Origin: HGM04593 sp045634085
Lineage (GTDB): Bacteria; Bacteroidota; Bacteroidia; Bacteroidales; Bacteroidaceae
DNA: 64,000 nt
Direction: 5' to 3'
Assembly (NCBI GenBank): GCA_045634085.1
Contig: JAZQZM010000077.1
Coordinates: forward strand, 45,615-109,614
The stretch's first letter is position 1. Each line of letters begins with the position of its first letter. Below the pieces are notes generated by a model. The model worked only from the letters and a program-made list of their open reading frames with translations. It was not told where the DNA came from and ran no database searches. A program made the translations under genes and the position numbers. Shown here in pieces: positions 43,092 through 50,655 of this stretch.

Positions 43092-44758
43092 GAAAGACAC
43101 TATTCACAGCATGCCTGCTCGTTGCGACATCAATGCAGGCCCAGGTGCTGTACGTAAACAATAGCAATGGTACATACCAGACAATAGACACCAATAAGGC
43201 CGGCGAGACACGGTTCGATGCCGAAGAGCAGCTCATATGCATTGAATTGGGAGACCGCATGTACAGTCAGTTCGCCACAAGCAAGATAACCAACATTGCC
43301 CCAGTGTCGAACAACGGCATAGAACTTGTCCCCAACATCAACCCGACCGTTGCATTTGACCCGGCCGACAAAAGCAACTTCAATGAATTTACACATCCGG
43401 TCCCTACAGATGATCTAGACGATGAATATGGCGATTTTGTAGAGAACTACTCTACTAGCCGCATCATTACAATCACTTTCAGCGAGACAGGTGTAAAGAC
43501 AAGTTCACTGCCTAGCGGAATAACAGCCACAATCGACGGCGGACACATTGTGATAAACTCCACAATAGGCAAAGTAGGTTACAAGGTAACAGGAACATGC
43601 AGCAACGGCTCTTTGAAAATATACAGCGAAAAGAAGTTCCGCCTGCTGTTCAACAATATCACGCTTACCAACCCCACAGGCCCCGCCATCAATATCCAGA
43701 GTGGCAAGACCGTCTATGCATCAATAGTGAACGGAACCACCAACACGCTATGCGACGGCGCAACCTACAGCGCGCCGGTTGTCGGCAGCAACGGAGAAGA
43801 GGAGGACCAGAAGGGAACACTCTTCAGTGAAGGCCAGTTGATTTTTGACGGCTACACCAACGGCACCGGCACACTCAATGTGACAAGCCTTGGCGGACAT
43901 GCAATTGCCAGCGATGACTACATCATGGTACGCGGCGGTAACATAAACATCATATCGGCAGCCAAGGACGGATTCCGCACAAAGGAGAAGTTCATCATAG
44001 GCCGCACTGAGACATATTCGCCCACAATCACAATAAACGCCACAAGCAACGGCATAGAGTGTACCGAAGGCACACTCACCATTGAAGCGGGCAAGCTCAA
44101 TATAACTTCGGGCGGCGAAGCAATAAAAGTAGAGTATGAAGAGACTGTTCCCGACCCGGCAGTCATCCCCGACGCTTATATCAACGGCGGATATATCAGC
44201 ATCACCACAACCGACGAAAAGAGTTCGGCCATAAAGACCACGCGCAACTATACACAGACAGGCGGTGTCATTGAGGCAACTGTCAACGGAAACGGCTCAA
44301 AGATTATCAACTGCGACGGCAATGCCACTTTCAACGGAGGCAAGCTCATAGGTATTGTTAACGGCACAGTATCAAGCGACGAGACATCGGCAGGCGGCAT
44401 AAAGTGTGCCGGTGAAATCATGGTATCAAACAGCACAATCGCCATTGACTGCAAGGGTAAGGGTGCCAAGGCCATCAATTGCGACAACGGTGTCACCGTC
44501 AACAGCGGCAAGGTCACCTTGTTGGCAACAGCAGAGGATTACACCGAGATTGAGGACGACAAGAAGAGCCGCGCCATCCAGGCAGACAGTTTCACAATCA
44601 ACGACGGTACAGTAATAGCCAAAGCCTATGACTACGCAATTTCATCAGGCCTCGCCATCAACATCAACGGCGGAATTGTCAATGCAATAAGCCTACACTG
44701 CATTGCACTTGAAATAGGAGTGACACAGACAGGCGGTTGGCTGTTGACAAAGGATTAA
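43088..44758 (+). CDS. Secreted beta-helix protein (Cthe_2159/DUF4353 carbohydrate-binding family)
   Basis: The 556-residue product has a signal peptide (MRKTLFTACLLVATSMQAQ), an N-terminal domain to about 130, and then a long right-handed beta-helix type repeat. The repeats show the Cthe_2159 style: NNITLTNPTGPAINIQSGK, GTLFSEGQLIFDG, GGHAIASDDYIMVRGG, AKDGFRTKEKFIIG and NATSNGIECTEG. The founding member from Clostridium thermocellum binds polygalacturonate/cellulose and calcium. Related genes are often found with VTC and DUF4956 genes. It closes the operon before a strong terminator. Whether its ligand is a polysaccharide or a polyanion here is open. Confidence 0.85.
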   Translation: MRKTLFTACLLVATSMQAQVLYVNNSNGTYQTIDTNKAGETRFDAEEQLICIELGDRMYSQFATSKITNIAPVSNNGIELVPNINPTVAFDPADKSNFNEFTHPVPTDDLDDEYGDFVENYSTSRIITITFSETGVKTSSLPSGITATIDGGHIVINSTIGKVGYKVTGTCSNGSLKIYSEKKFRLLFNNITLTNPTGPAINIQSGKTVYASIVNGTTNTLCDGATYSAPVVGSNGEEEDQKGTLFSEGQLIFDGYTNGTGTLNVTSLGGHAIASDDYIMVRGGNINIISAAKDGFRTKEKFIIGRTETYSPTITINATSNGIECTEGTLTIEAGKLNITSGGEAIKVEYEETVPDPAVIPDAYINGGYISITTTDEKSSAIKTTRNYTQTGGVIEATVNGNGSKIINCDGNATFNGGKLIGIVNGTVSSDETSAGGIKCAGEIMVSNSTIAIDCKGKGAKAINCDNGVTVNSGKVTLLATAEDYTEIEDDKKSRAIQADSFTINDGTVIAKAYDYAISSGLAININGGIVNAISLHCIALEIGVTQTGGWLLTKD

Positions 44759-44828
44759 GCAATAAACAGCGTGACTTGAAGTAGAACTTTTATTCACTGT
44801 CAAGCAAGGAATATATATACTATGTATA

Positions 44829-44868
44829 ATAACATACGAGGAAGGTCAGAACCTTCCTCGTATGTTAT
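44829..44868. terminator. Bidirectional terminator after the VTC operon
   Basis: Arms 44829-44846 and 44851-44868 pair perfectly (18 bp) around a CAGA loop. It lies between the convergent Cthe_2159-like gene and pyrH; both outer arms are AT-rich. Confidence 0.8.
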
Positions 44869-44930
44869 ATGAATACCCTAAATACATTGAGGGAAAAAGG
44901 CGTAACGTAGCAGATGCCTTTTTAGCAGTT

Positions 44931-45641
44931 TTACGGATGGACGTAAGTACCAATTTCCTCCCCCATCATAACCTTCTTGAGATTACCTACGATATCCATG
45001 TTGAACACGTAGATGGGAAGATTGTTCTCGCGGCACATTGCCGTAGCGGTAATGTCCATAACTTTGAGACCGCGTGAAATGACTTCGTCGTAGGAAATAT
45101 CCTGGAATTTAGTTGCAGTGGGGTCTTTTTCGGGATCGGCTGTATATATGCCATCTACACGTGTACCCTTGAGCATAACGTCGGCCTCAATTTCGATACC
45201 GCGCAGAGAAGAGCCTGTATCAGTTGTGAAATATGGACTACCGGTTCCTGCAGCCATGATGACTACCATACCCTGCTCCATTGCTTCGATGGCTTTCCAT
45301 TTGGTATAGAATTCACCTACAGGTTCCATGCGTATTGCTGTAAGCACCTTATTTGGAACACCGGCAGCACCAAGTGCTGAGCTGAGTGCAAGGCTGTTGA
45401 TGACAGTCGCCATCATACCCATCTGGTCGCCCTTCACACGGTCAAAGCCCTTACCGGCACCTGTAAGACCGCGAAAAATGTTGCCACCACCGATAACGAT
45501 ACCAATCTGGACACCCATTTCGGATACCTCCTTAATTTGTGCAGCATACTCGTTGAGACGTTTTACATCAATACCATAGCCTTGCTCACCCATGAGGCTC
45601 TCGCCACTGAGCTTTAAAAGAATACGTTTAAACTTTGCCAT
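44931..45641 (-). CDS. pyrH: UMP kinase (uridylate kinase)
   Basis: PyrH phosphorylates UMP to UDP in pyrimidine biosynthesis. The 236 residues show the amino-acid-kinase fold motifs: RILLKLSGESLMGEQGYGID at the N terminus, IGIVIGGGNIFRG, GDQMGMMATVINSLAL and GTGSPYFTTDT. Length and motif order are standard. No tsf or frr gene follows it within the window. Confidence 0.97.
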   Translation of the reverse strand: MAKFKRILLKLSGESLMGEQGYGIDVKRLNEYAAQIKEVSEMGVQIGIVIGGGNIFRGLTGAGKGFDRVKGDQMGMMATVINSLALSSALGAAGVPNKVLTAIRMEPVGEFYTKWKAIEAMEQGMVVIMAAGTGSPYFTTDTGSSLRGIEIEADVMLKGTRVDGIYTADPEKDPTATKFQDISYDEVISRGLKVMDITATAMCRENNLPIYVFNMDIVGNLKKVMMGEEIGTYVHP

Positions 45642-45770
45642 ATTGTAATTGTTTGGAATTTTTCGGAAAGTGATATTGGTTTTGCTTTCGTAAAAATAGG
45701 ATAAATTCTTAAAATATGCTATAAAAGAGTGTAAAAGGTTACATTAATTCACCATTAAAGTTTTTTTGCC

Positions 45771-45778
45771 TACCTTTG
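45771..45778 (+). promoter_or_regulatory. -7 element of the small membrane protein gene
   Basis: TACCTTTG followed by C lies 23 nt before the ATG at 45802, implying a leader of about 15 nt. Confidence 0.55.
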
Positions 45779-45801
45779 CAGTAGAAAACAATAAAGAAAT
45801 T

Positions 45802-46038
45802 ATGAGATTCTTCAGGAACCCGAACATCACTATTGCGGTATTTGCAATATATACAGCCATAATGTACATCATACTCATACCACAGAACCAGGAGATGAGT
45901 GATGTAGAGAAGATTGTAACAGTTGCGGTATCGGTTGGCGTGCTCGGCCTGTTGTGGGTACTGCTGCGCAAAAGAGAGAAACTGCGCCGCGAACGTGAGC
46001 AGGAGATGAATGACAAGAAGCAGCAGCGCAAGAAATAA
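45802..46038 (+). CDS. Small two-helix membrane protein
   Basis: ATG 45802 gives 78 residues. There are two predicted membrane helices (ITIAVFAIYTAIMYIILIP and IVTVAVSVGVLGLLWVLL) and a strongly basic/acidic, coiled-coil-like cytoplasmic tail (RKREKLRREREQEMNDKKQQ). No family is recognised. The promoter element at 45771 rules out the longer frame beginning at 45766, which lies before the expected transcript start. Its stop codon abuts the birA stop with no space, so 3' ends of the two transcripts must overlap. Confidence 0.75.
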   Translation: MRFFRNPNITIAVFAIYTAIMYIILIPQNQEMSDVEKIVTVAVSVGVLGLLWVLLRKREKLRREREQEMNDKKQQRKK

Positions 46039-46782
46039 TCACAGACACATCTCTATCTCCTTGAATGCGTAGCGCGACTGAGTTCCGTCAGTGTGACGCA
46101 GGAGCAGATGTCCTGTGGGCTCAACACCCTCAATAACAGCAGTGAACGTTCCTGCAGCGTCAATATACTCCCGTTGTTCGCCAAAGCCCAACAGCAACTC
46201 CCGATACTCTGCCGGAATTGTTTCCTTGCCGCCCCAACGCATCTCATTATAATAATAGCTGAAGAGAGAAAGTACATCGCGCAGCACATCATCAACAGGA
46301 ATATCCCTGCCCGACAGCATTTTCATTGATACTGGAACACGGTCCATTGGAGGGAACTCCGTCTGGTTCACATTGATGCCGATACCTATTATCGCCTGTT
46401 CCACAAAAGCACCTGAATAGTCAAGTTCCACAAGTATGCCGGCCAATTTTCTGTTGCCTGCATATATGTCATTGGGCCATTTGAGCCTTGTATCAATGCC
46501 ATGGCACTTCATCGCCGCATGCAGAGAAACAGCAATAACTTGCGAAAGCAAAAACTGGTTAGCAACCTTGAGTGTACAGCCCGGGCGAACAAGAATACTC
46601 ATCAGCAGATTTTCGCCGCTATTCGACTGCCACACATTGCCGCGCTGCCCGCGCCCCGCCGTCTGGTGAGCAGCCGATACGGCAACAATTTCCTTACCAC
46701 TTACCCACAAATTGTCAGCCTCATCGCGCAGATAACGGTTGGTGGAGTCCACAACATCAAGATGTCTGATATATATTGACAT
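46039..46782 (-). CDS. birA: Biotin-[acetyl-CoA-carboxylase] ligase
   Basis: This enzyme attaches biotin to the biotin carrier protein through biotinyl-AMP. The 247 residues begin at the catalytic domain, with no N-terminal DNA-binding wing, so it is a monofunctional ligase and not a repressor. Motifs are VDSTNRYLRD, the biotinyl-AMP loop GRGQRGNVWQS, and LKWPNDIYAGNRKLAGILVE with its biotin-contacting Lys. A shorter C-terminal SH3-like domain follows. It converges with the small membrane protein gene at a zero-nucleotide gap. Confidence 0.95.
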   Translation of the reverse strand: MSIYIRHLDVVDSTNRYLRDEADNLWVSGKEIVAVSAAHQTAGRGQRGNVWQSNSGENLLMSILVRPGCTLKVANQFLLSQVIAVSLHAAMKCHGIDTRLKWPNDIYAGNRKLAGILVELDYSGAFVEQAIIGIGINVNQTEFPPMDRVPVSMKMLSGRDIPVDDVLRDVLSLFSYYYNEMRWGGKETIPAEYRELLLGFGEQREYIDAAGTFTAVIEGVEPTGHLLLRHTDGTQSRYAFKEIEMCL

Positions 46783-46866
46783 ATGTTTTCTGTTTTGACT
46801 TTAGTAATGATATAGATGTTGACCCGGGACGCAAAAAAACGAGTCGCTATATTGTTTTTTATTTTT

Positions 46867-46905
46867 GACCTTTCCAGTTTTCAACTTTCCGCTTTCAGTT
46901 TTCCG
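46867..46905 (-). repeat. Purine-rich short repeat after the yjbR-type gene (copy A)
   Basis: On the minus strand this reads as a run of GGAAA/GAAAG units ending GGAAAGGTC, starting 4 nt after the yjbR-type stop. A sister copy follows the deaminase gene at 48429-48459 in the same orientation relative to the gene end. Both begin CGGAAA and end GAAAGGTC. Confidence 0.55.
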
Positions 46906-46909
46906 TTAT

Positions 46910-47257
46910 CTACAGTCCATATTTTGCACGTATTTTCCTGGGCAGTTTCTTTAGCACTTCTTGATACGAATGGTCAATAAGCAAGTAAAACAATGCATCA
47001 TCAAGATCCGCAATATCAAGCTGGTTCCAGTAACGTTTGTTCATGTGCCATGCAGGCTGTATCTGCGTATAACGGTCACGCAACTCTATAGCAAAATCGG
47101 CGTCGCATTTCACACAGAACCATTTTGTATTCTCAAGGTCAACGATTGCAAAAATCCTATTCTCGACCCTGAAAGCAAGTGTGCTCTCGTCGAAAGGAAA
47201 ATCCTCGGTGGCATTCTCCTTGCTCAGGCAATATATGCGCGCATCTTCAATGTTCAT
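46910..47257 (-). CDS. MmcQ/YjbR-family protein
   Basis: The 115 residues from ATG 47257 match the small MmcQ/YjbR fold: MNIEDARIYCLSKENATEDF, PFDESTLAFRVENRIFAI, KWFCVKCD, and WHMNKRYWNQLDI near residue 75. Members have a double-wing DNA-binding-like fold, but no proven general function. A GTG six codons earlier would overlap yraN by 7 bp; the ATG leaves an 11-nt gap. It is the second gene of the yraN unit. Confidence 0.85.
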   Translation of the reverse strand: MNIEDARIYCLSKENATEDFPFDESTLAFRVENRIFAIVDLENTKWFCVKCDADFAIELRDRYTQIQPAWHMNKRYWNQLDIADLDDALFYLLIDHSYQEVLKKLPRKIRAKYGL

Positions 47258-47268
47258 AGCAAAAAATC

Positions 47269-47631
47269 TTACCACGTGGGCGAAAAGGCATCCTCAATAT
47301 GCTCAATCCTGTATGGCTCACAATTGCCCACAACCGTTATTATATCGAAGCGGAATTTCAGGTCCACCTTATACCTCATTATATAAGTCTCGGCAGCAGA
47401 AATAAGCAACCTCATCTTGTCATCGGTCACAGCATCCCAAGCGTTGCCATACTGCTCACTCGTGCGACTTTTTACCTCAACAAATACAAGTGTATCGCGT
47501 TCCTTTGCAATAAGGTCAATCTCCTTGTGCCCTGCTCTCCAGTTGTAGTGCAGCACAGCATAGCCCTTGTCGAGCAGATAACGCGATGCAAGCATCTCAC
47601 CTTTGTTTCCCAAGAGATTGTGTTGTGCCAT
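47269..47631 (-). CDS. YraN/UPF0102 family protein (endonuclease-like fold)
   Basis: ATG 47631 gives 120 residues with the restriction-endonuclease-like core of UPF0102: GNKGEMLASRYLLDKGYAVL, then KEIDLIAKERDTLVFVEVKS with the D-(E-V-K) metal-site pattern, and a C-terminal helix. A link to recombination or DNA repair has been suggested for the family but not settled. The upstream part of the frame encodes no family sequence and contains the TATCTTCGC element at 47659. Confidence 0.88.
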   Translation of the reverse strand: MAQHNLLGNKGEMLASRYLLDKGYAVLHYNWRAGHKEIDLIAKERDTLVFVEVKSRTSEQYGNAWDAVTDDKMRLLISAAETYIMRYKVDLKFRFDIITVVGNCEPYRIEHIEDAFSPTW

Positions 47632-47658
47632 ACGAAACTGTATTTTACCAAAATAATA

Positions 47659-47667
47659 GCGAAGATA
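47659..47667 (-). promoter_or_regulatory. TATCTTCGC-type -7 element of yraN
   Basis: The minus strand reads TATCTTCGC, 28 nt before the ATG at 47631. Confidence 0.5.
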
Positions 47668-47699
47668 GTGCAAGAAACAAGGAAAAGCAAACGAAAAAC

Positions 47700-47730
47700 T
47701 TGCTTTTACTCGCAATATGCTCTATTTTTG
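47700..47730 (+). promoter_or_regulatory. Promoter of the 79-residue protein and deaminase genes
   Basis: TTGC at 47700-47703 and TATTTTTG at 47723-47730 are 19 nt apart, close to the Bacteroidetes -33/-7 arrangement. Transcription would start near 47737, so the first usable ATG is 47750. Confidence 0.6.
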
Positions 47731-47749
47731 CAGAATAATTGAACACTCC

Positions 47750-47989
47750 ATGAGCACAAAGAAAGCAAAGACGCCCAAAGCAACAACCATACGCACACAA
47801 CCTGTGCGTCACTCCCGCGTAGTGTGTCTTGTGAGTGAGGAGGAGATGAGAATCATCGACGATTACCTTAAGAAGTACCGCATCACCAACAAGAGCAACT
47901 GGATGCGCGAGACACTGCTTTCATTCATCTACAAGAACCTCGACGAGGATTACCCCACCCTGTTCGGCGAACATGACATGCGCCGCTAA
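47750..47989 (+). CDS. Small basic protein, possibly ribbon-helix-helix type
   Basis: ATG 47750 gives 79 residues. A Lys/Thr-rich basic N terminus is followed by a strand-like RHSRVVCLVS and two helices (EEEMRIIDDYLKKYRI, then NKSNWMRETLLSFIYKNLDE), an order compatible with a ribbon-helix-helix DNA-binding fold. No family is firmly recognised. The deaminase gene follows after 5 nt, so the two are co-transcribed. Confidence 0.7.
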   Translation: MSTKKAKTPKATTIRTQPVRHSRVVCLVSEEEMRIIDDYLKKYRITNKSNWMRETLLSFIYKNLDEDYPTLFGEHDMRR

Positions 47990-47994
47990 CCACC

Positions 47995-48426
47995 ATGACC
48001 GATACCGATTACATGAAGCAGGCGCTAATTGAAGCGCAAAAAGCATACAGACAGGACGAGGTGCCCATCGGGGCCGTCATTGTGTGTAAAGGCCAGATAA
48101 TTGCACGCGCACACAATCTCACCGAAATGCTCAACGACGTCACCGCGCATGCCGAAATGCAGGCAATTACCGCAGCAGCAAACCACATCGGAGGCAAATA
48201 CCTCAACGACTGTACACTCTACGTGACAGTTGAGCCATGTCCCATGTGCGCAGGAGCCATCGGGTGGTCACAATTAGGCAAGCTTGTTTATGGAGCCGAG
48301 GACGAGAAACGCGGCTATCACCGCTATGCTCCCAACGTACTACATCCCAAAACCGAAGTAATCAGCGGAATTTGTGCCGACGAGGCAACTGCGCTGATGA
48401 AGGAGTTTTTCAGAAACAAGAGATAA
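47995..48426 (+). CDS. tadA: Nucleoside/tRNA adenosine deaminase family protein
   Basis: The 143-residue protein has the zinc deaminase signature: HAEMQAI (His ligand and catalytic Glu) and PCPMCAGAI (two Cys ligands), with VPIGAVIVCKGQIIARAHN before it. The best guess is TadA, which makes inosine at the wobble position of tRNA-Arg(ACG). A related cytosolic deaminase cannot be excluded. No other deaminase lies in the window. A purine-rich repeat begins 3 nt after the stop. Confidence 0.85.
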   Translation: MTDTDYMKQALIEAQKAYRQDEVPIGAVIVCKGQIIARAHNLTEMLNDVTAHAEMQAITAAANHIGGKYLNDCTLYVTVEPCPMCAGAIGWSQLGKLVYGAEDEKRGYHRYAPNVLHPKTEVISGICADEATALMKEFFRNKR

Positions 48427-48428
48427 GG

Positions 48429-48459
48429 CGGAAAGGGGAAAGCTGAAAGCAGAAAGGTC
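48429..48459 (+). repeat. Purine-rich short repeat after the deaminase gene (copy B)
   Basis: A CGGAAA...GAAAG...GAAAGC...GAAAGGTC series, similar to copy A at 46867-46905 and placed the same way directly behind a stop codon. Confidence 0.55.
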
Positions 48460-48482
48460 TTGTCTGACCAACGTTGCTTGCT

Positions 48483-48755
48483 TCAGTCCTTTATCTCTTC
48501 AAAATCGACATATTCACCCTCATCTTTCTCAAAAAGGACCTTTTTCCTGTTACCATTATGCGATGCGCCACGCGCCTCCGATTCAGCATTACTGTAACCG
48601 CCCTGAGATTTCTTCTCATGCGATGCAGCCTCATGCCTGCCAGACTTTGGTTTATGGAAAAGCGAAAAGAGACCTCTTATCAATGAAAGCACCAATGATA
48701 TTACGAATATGAATACGAAAAGCAGTATGAATATTACTATCAGTATGGATGCCAT
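48483..48755 (-). CDS. DUF4834-like small membrane protein
   Basis: The 90-residue product has one strong N-terminal membrane helix (ILIVIFILLFVFIFVISLVL) followed by a short amphipathic helix and a polar, disordered tail ending KDEGEYVDFEEIKD. This resembles the DUF4834 family that I recall beside pssA and psd in Bacteroides genomes. Function is unknown. It lies 97 nt downstream of pssA. Confidence 0.75.
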   Translation of the reverse strand: MASILIVIFILLFVFIFVISLVLSLIRGLFSLFHKPKSGRHEAASHEKKSQGGYSNAESEARGASHNGNRKKVLFEKDEGEYVDFEEIKD

Positions 48756-48852
48756 AAGATTAATTTAATTAAGTGTTTACAGGTACACGACTATGATGGA
48801 ACAAAGTCAGGCATGACAATGTTCCCGGAATCTACACGTTGTAAAAAAGCAT

Positions 48853-49563
48853 TCAGACCTTAGTACCTCTGATATGAAGTATTATTGACAGAAGCAGATA
48901 CCACGAAATAATTGCCACTGGTGCCAGATAGCCGAGCAACAGCATGGGCAGGATTGTGATAAGGAAGAAATATCTAACCTTGTTGTACTTCCATGCAAAA
49001 CTCTTGAACTTGAGTGCGAACATAGGAATCTCCGATACAAGAAAGAACGAGAACAGAGCAATAAGCGCTATCACCAGCACCCAACCTGCATTCAGGCTAT
49101 TTATCCAATCACCGCCACCCACTACAAGCGAAGCCCAGAAAAGGGCATTGGCAGGCGTTGGCAAGCCGATGAAAGTCGATGTCTGACGTGTATCGATATT
49201 GAACTTTGCCAAACGGCAAGCCGAGAATACAGCAATAAGGAATGCCACATATGGCAACACACAAAGCACACTCTCAAGATATTCCGGATAGAGCAGTTTG
49301 TTGCGCATGAAAGAATATACAATCGTCGCCGGAGCAATACCGAATGTAATGTCATCGGCAAGCGAATCCATCTGCACTCCCAATGGTGACGATACATGGA
49401 GAAAACGTGCCACCATGCCGTCAAAGAAATCAAAGACTGCACCCAACACAATGAAAAGCATTGCAAGGCGGTAATCTCCATTAAAAGCCATAACACATGC
49501 CACGCAACCCGAGAACAGATTGCAGCAGGTTATCGCATTGGGTATATGCTTCTTTATTGACAT
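48853..49563 (-). CDS. pssA: CDP-diacylglycerol-serine O-phosphatidyltransferase
   Basis: PssA makes phosphatidylserine from CDP-diacylglycerol and serine at the inner membrane. The 236-residue multi-pass protein has the CDP-alcohol phosphotransferase motif D-x2-DG-x2-AR-x8-G-x3-D-x3-D, seen as FDFFDGMVARFLHV and then GVQMDSLADD. It follows psd by 11 nt; the two give the phosphatidylethanolamine branch. The purine tract AAAAAAGGAC lies just before the ATG. Confidence 0.95.
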   Translation of the reverse strand: MSIKKHIPNAITCCNLFSGCVACVMAFNGDYRLAMLFIVLGAVFDFFDGMVARFLHVSSPLGVQMDSLADDITFGIAPATIVYSFMRNKLLYPEYLESVLCVLPYVAFLIAVFSACRLAKFNIDTRQTSTFIGLPTPANALFWASLVVGGGDWINSLNAGWVLVIALIALFSFFLVSEIPMFALKFKSFAWKYNKVRYFFLITILPMLLLGYLAPVAIISWYLLLSIILHIRGTKV

Positions 49564-49574
49564 AAAGTCCTTTT

Positions 49575-50276
49575 TTATTTGAATTCAGCGATAATCGTCT
49601 CGTTACCCACAGTCTTCTGGTCAAGAGCAACCTTTATATCAACATCAAGAGGCAGATAAAGGTCGACACGTGAACCGAACTTGATGAATCCCATATGCTG
49701 GTCAATGAAGCATTCATCACCTGCAGCTGCATAAGTAACAATTCGTCGAGCCATGGCACCGGCAATCTGACGTACAAGAATCTCGCGGCCATCCTCCATC
49801 TTTATGACAACCAAAGAACGTTCGTTCTCAGTACTTGCCTTAGGCAGCCAAGCCTTGTGGAACTTACCCTTCTGGTGCTCGGAACGGACAACTACGCCAT
49901 CAACCGGATACCAGTTGGCATGTACATTGAACGGACTCATAAAGATTGAAACCTGTATTCTCTCATCCTTAAAATGGTCCGGTTCAAAGACCTTCTCAAT
50001 AACCACCACTCTACCGTCGGCCGGAGCAACTATAACATTCTCAACGTCACCGGGGAATATTCTCTTTGGACTACGGAAGAAATTGACAATCAGCAGATAC
50101 ATCACCAGCGAAAACGCCGATACTATAGAATTAAGGATATACAGATTCGGCAAAAAATACCACAAAGGGGCATTGATAAGAATTGCAATAAGCAGAGATA
50201 CCACAAGGATTGTATTACCCTCACTATGAATTCTATAATCCTTCAATTTCCTGATTCTTTTAAACTTTTTCTTCAT
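49575..50276 (-). CDS. psd: Phosphatidylserine decarboxylase family protein
   Basis: Psd converts phosphatidylserine to phosphatidylethanolamine, using a pyruvoyl group formed by self-cleavage. The 233-residue protein has two N-terminal membrane helices. The family core includes VIVAPADGRVVVIEKV, FMSPFNVHANWYPVDG with the catalytic His, and the cleavage site FGSRVD, where the Gly-Ser bond is cut. This is the short, archaeal-like/PSD-II-related form usual in Bacteroidetes. It is the first gene of the psd-pssA-DUF4834 unit. Confidence 0.93.
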   Translation of the reverse strand: MKKKFKRIRKLKDYRIHSEGNTILVVSLLIAILINAPLWYFLPNLYILNSIVSAFSLVMYLLIVNFFRSPKRIFPGDVENVIVAPADGRVVVIEKVFEPDHFKDERIQVSIFMSPFNVHANWYPVDGVVVRSEHQKGKFHKAWLPKASTENERSLVVIKMEDGREILVRQIAGAMARRIVTYAAAGDECFIDQHMGFIKFGSRVDLYLPLDVDIKVALDQKTVGNETIIAEFK

Positions 50277-50655
50277 AAAAGTCCTTTTTTTTGAGCTACC
50301 GTAGCAACAGTAGCCGATTCTTATTATTTCACAAAATTAGCAAGAAATTCTTAAACGCCAAACAAAAAGGAACAAAATAAGTCCACATTCATTTTTTTTG
50401 CATCCCGATTCCAGAACAAACACCCAGGTTATATACCATAATAAAAATAGTTAATGTTGATAACTTTTTGCCATAACAACAAGCTCATATGAACAAAAGG
50501 CACTATCTTTATCAAACAAAAAATACAGAACCGCTGAAGTTGCCATTCTGCCCATTATATAAACACACTTAAGAGCCGTTTATCCTTATTCAGGCATAGA
50601 CGCCACAGCAGATGTGCCCTACAGATATTGTTTGAATCATTATTTTTTAAACACC
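50277..50655. other. Divergent promoter region between psd and dnaE
   Basis: The minus strand holds TAATTTTG (50332-50339), a good -7 element for psd. On the plus side TATCTTTA (50504-50511) is a weaker candidate for dnaE, implying a leader of about 140 nt. No coding frame is evident; the GTG at 50614 that would lengthen dnaE lacks family support. Confidence 0.5.
50332..50339 (-). promoter_or_regulatory. -7 element of the psd-pssA operon
   Basis: The minus strand reads TAATTTTG, an exact TAnnTTTG match, 55 nt before the psd ATG. Confidence 0.55.

Noticed and set aside
50614..50655. GTG at 50614 as the dnaE start
   Set aside because: The 14 extra residues do not resemble DnaE, whose PHP domain starts right at the ATG 50656 (MHDFVHLHVHSQYS).
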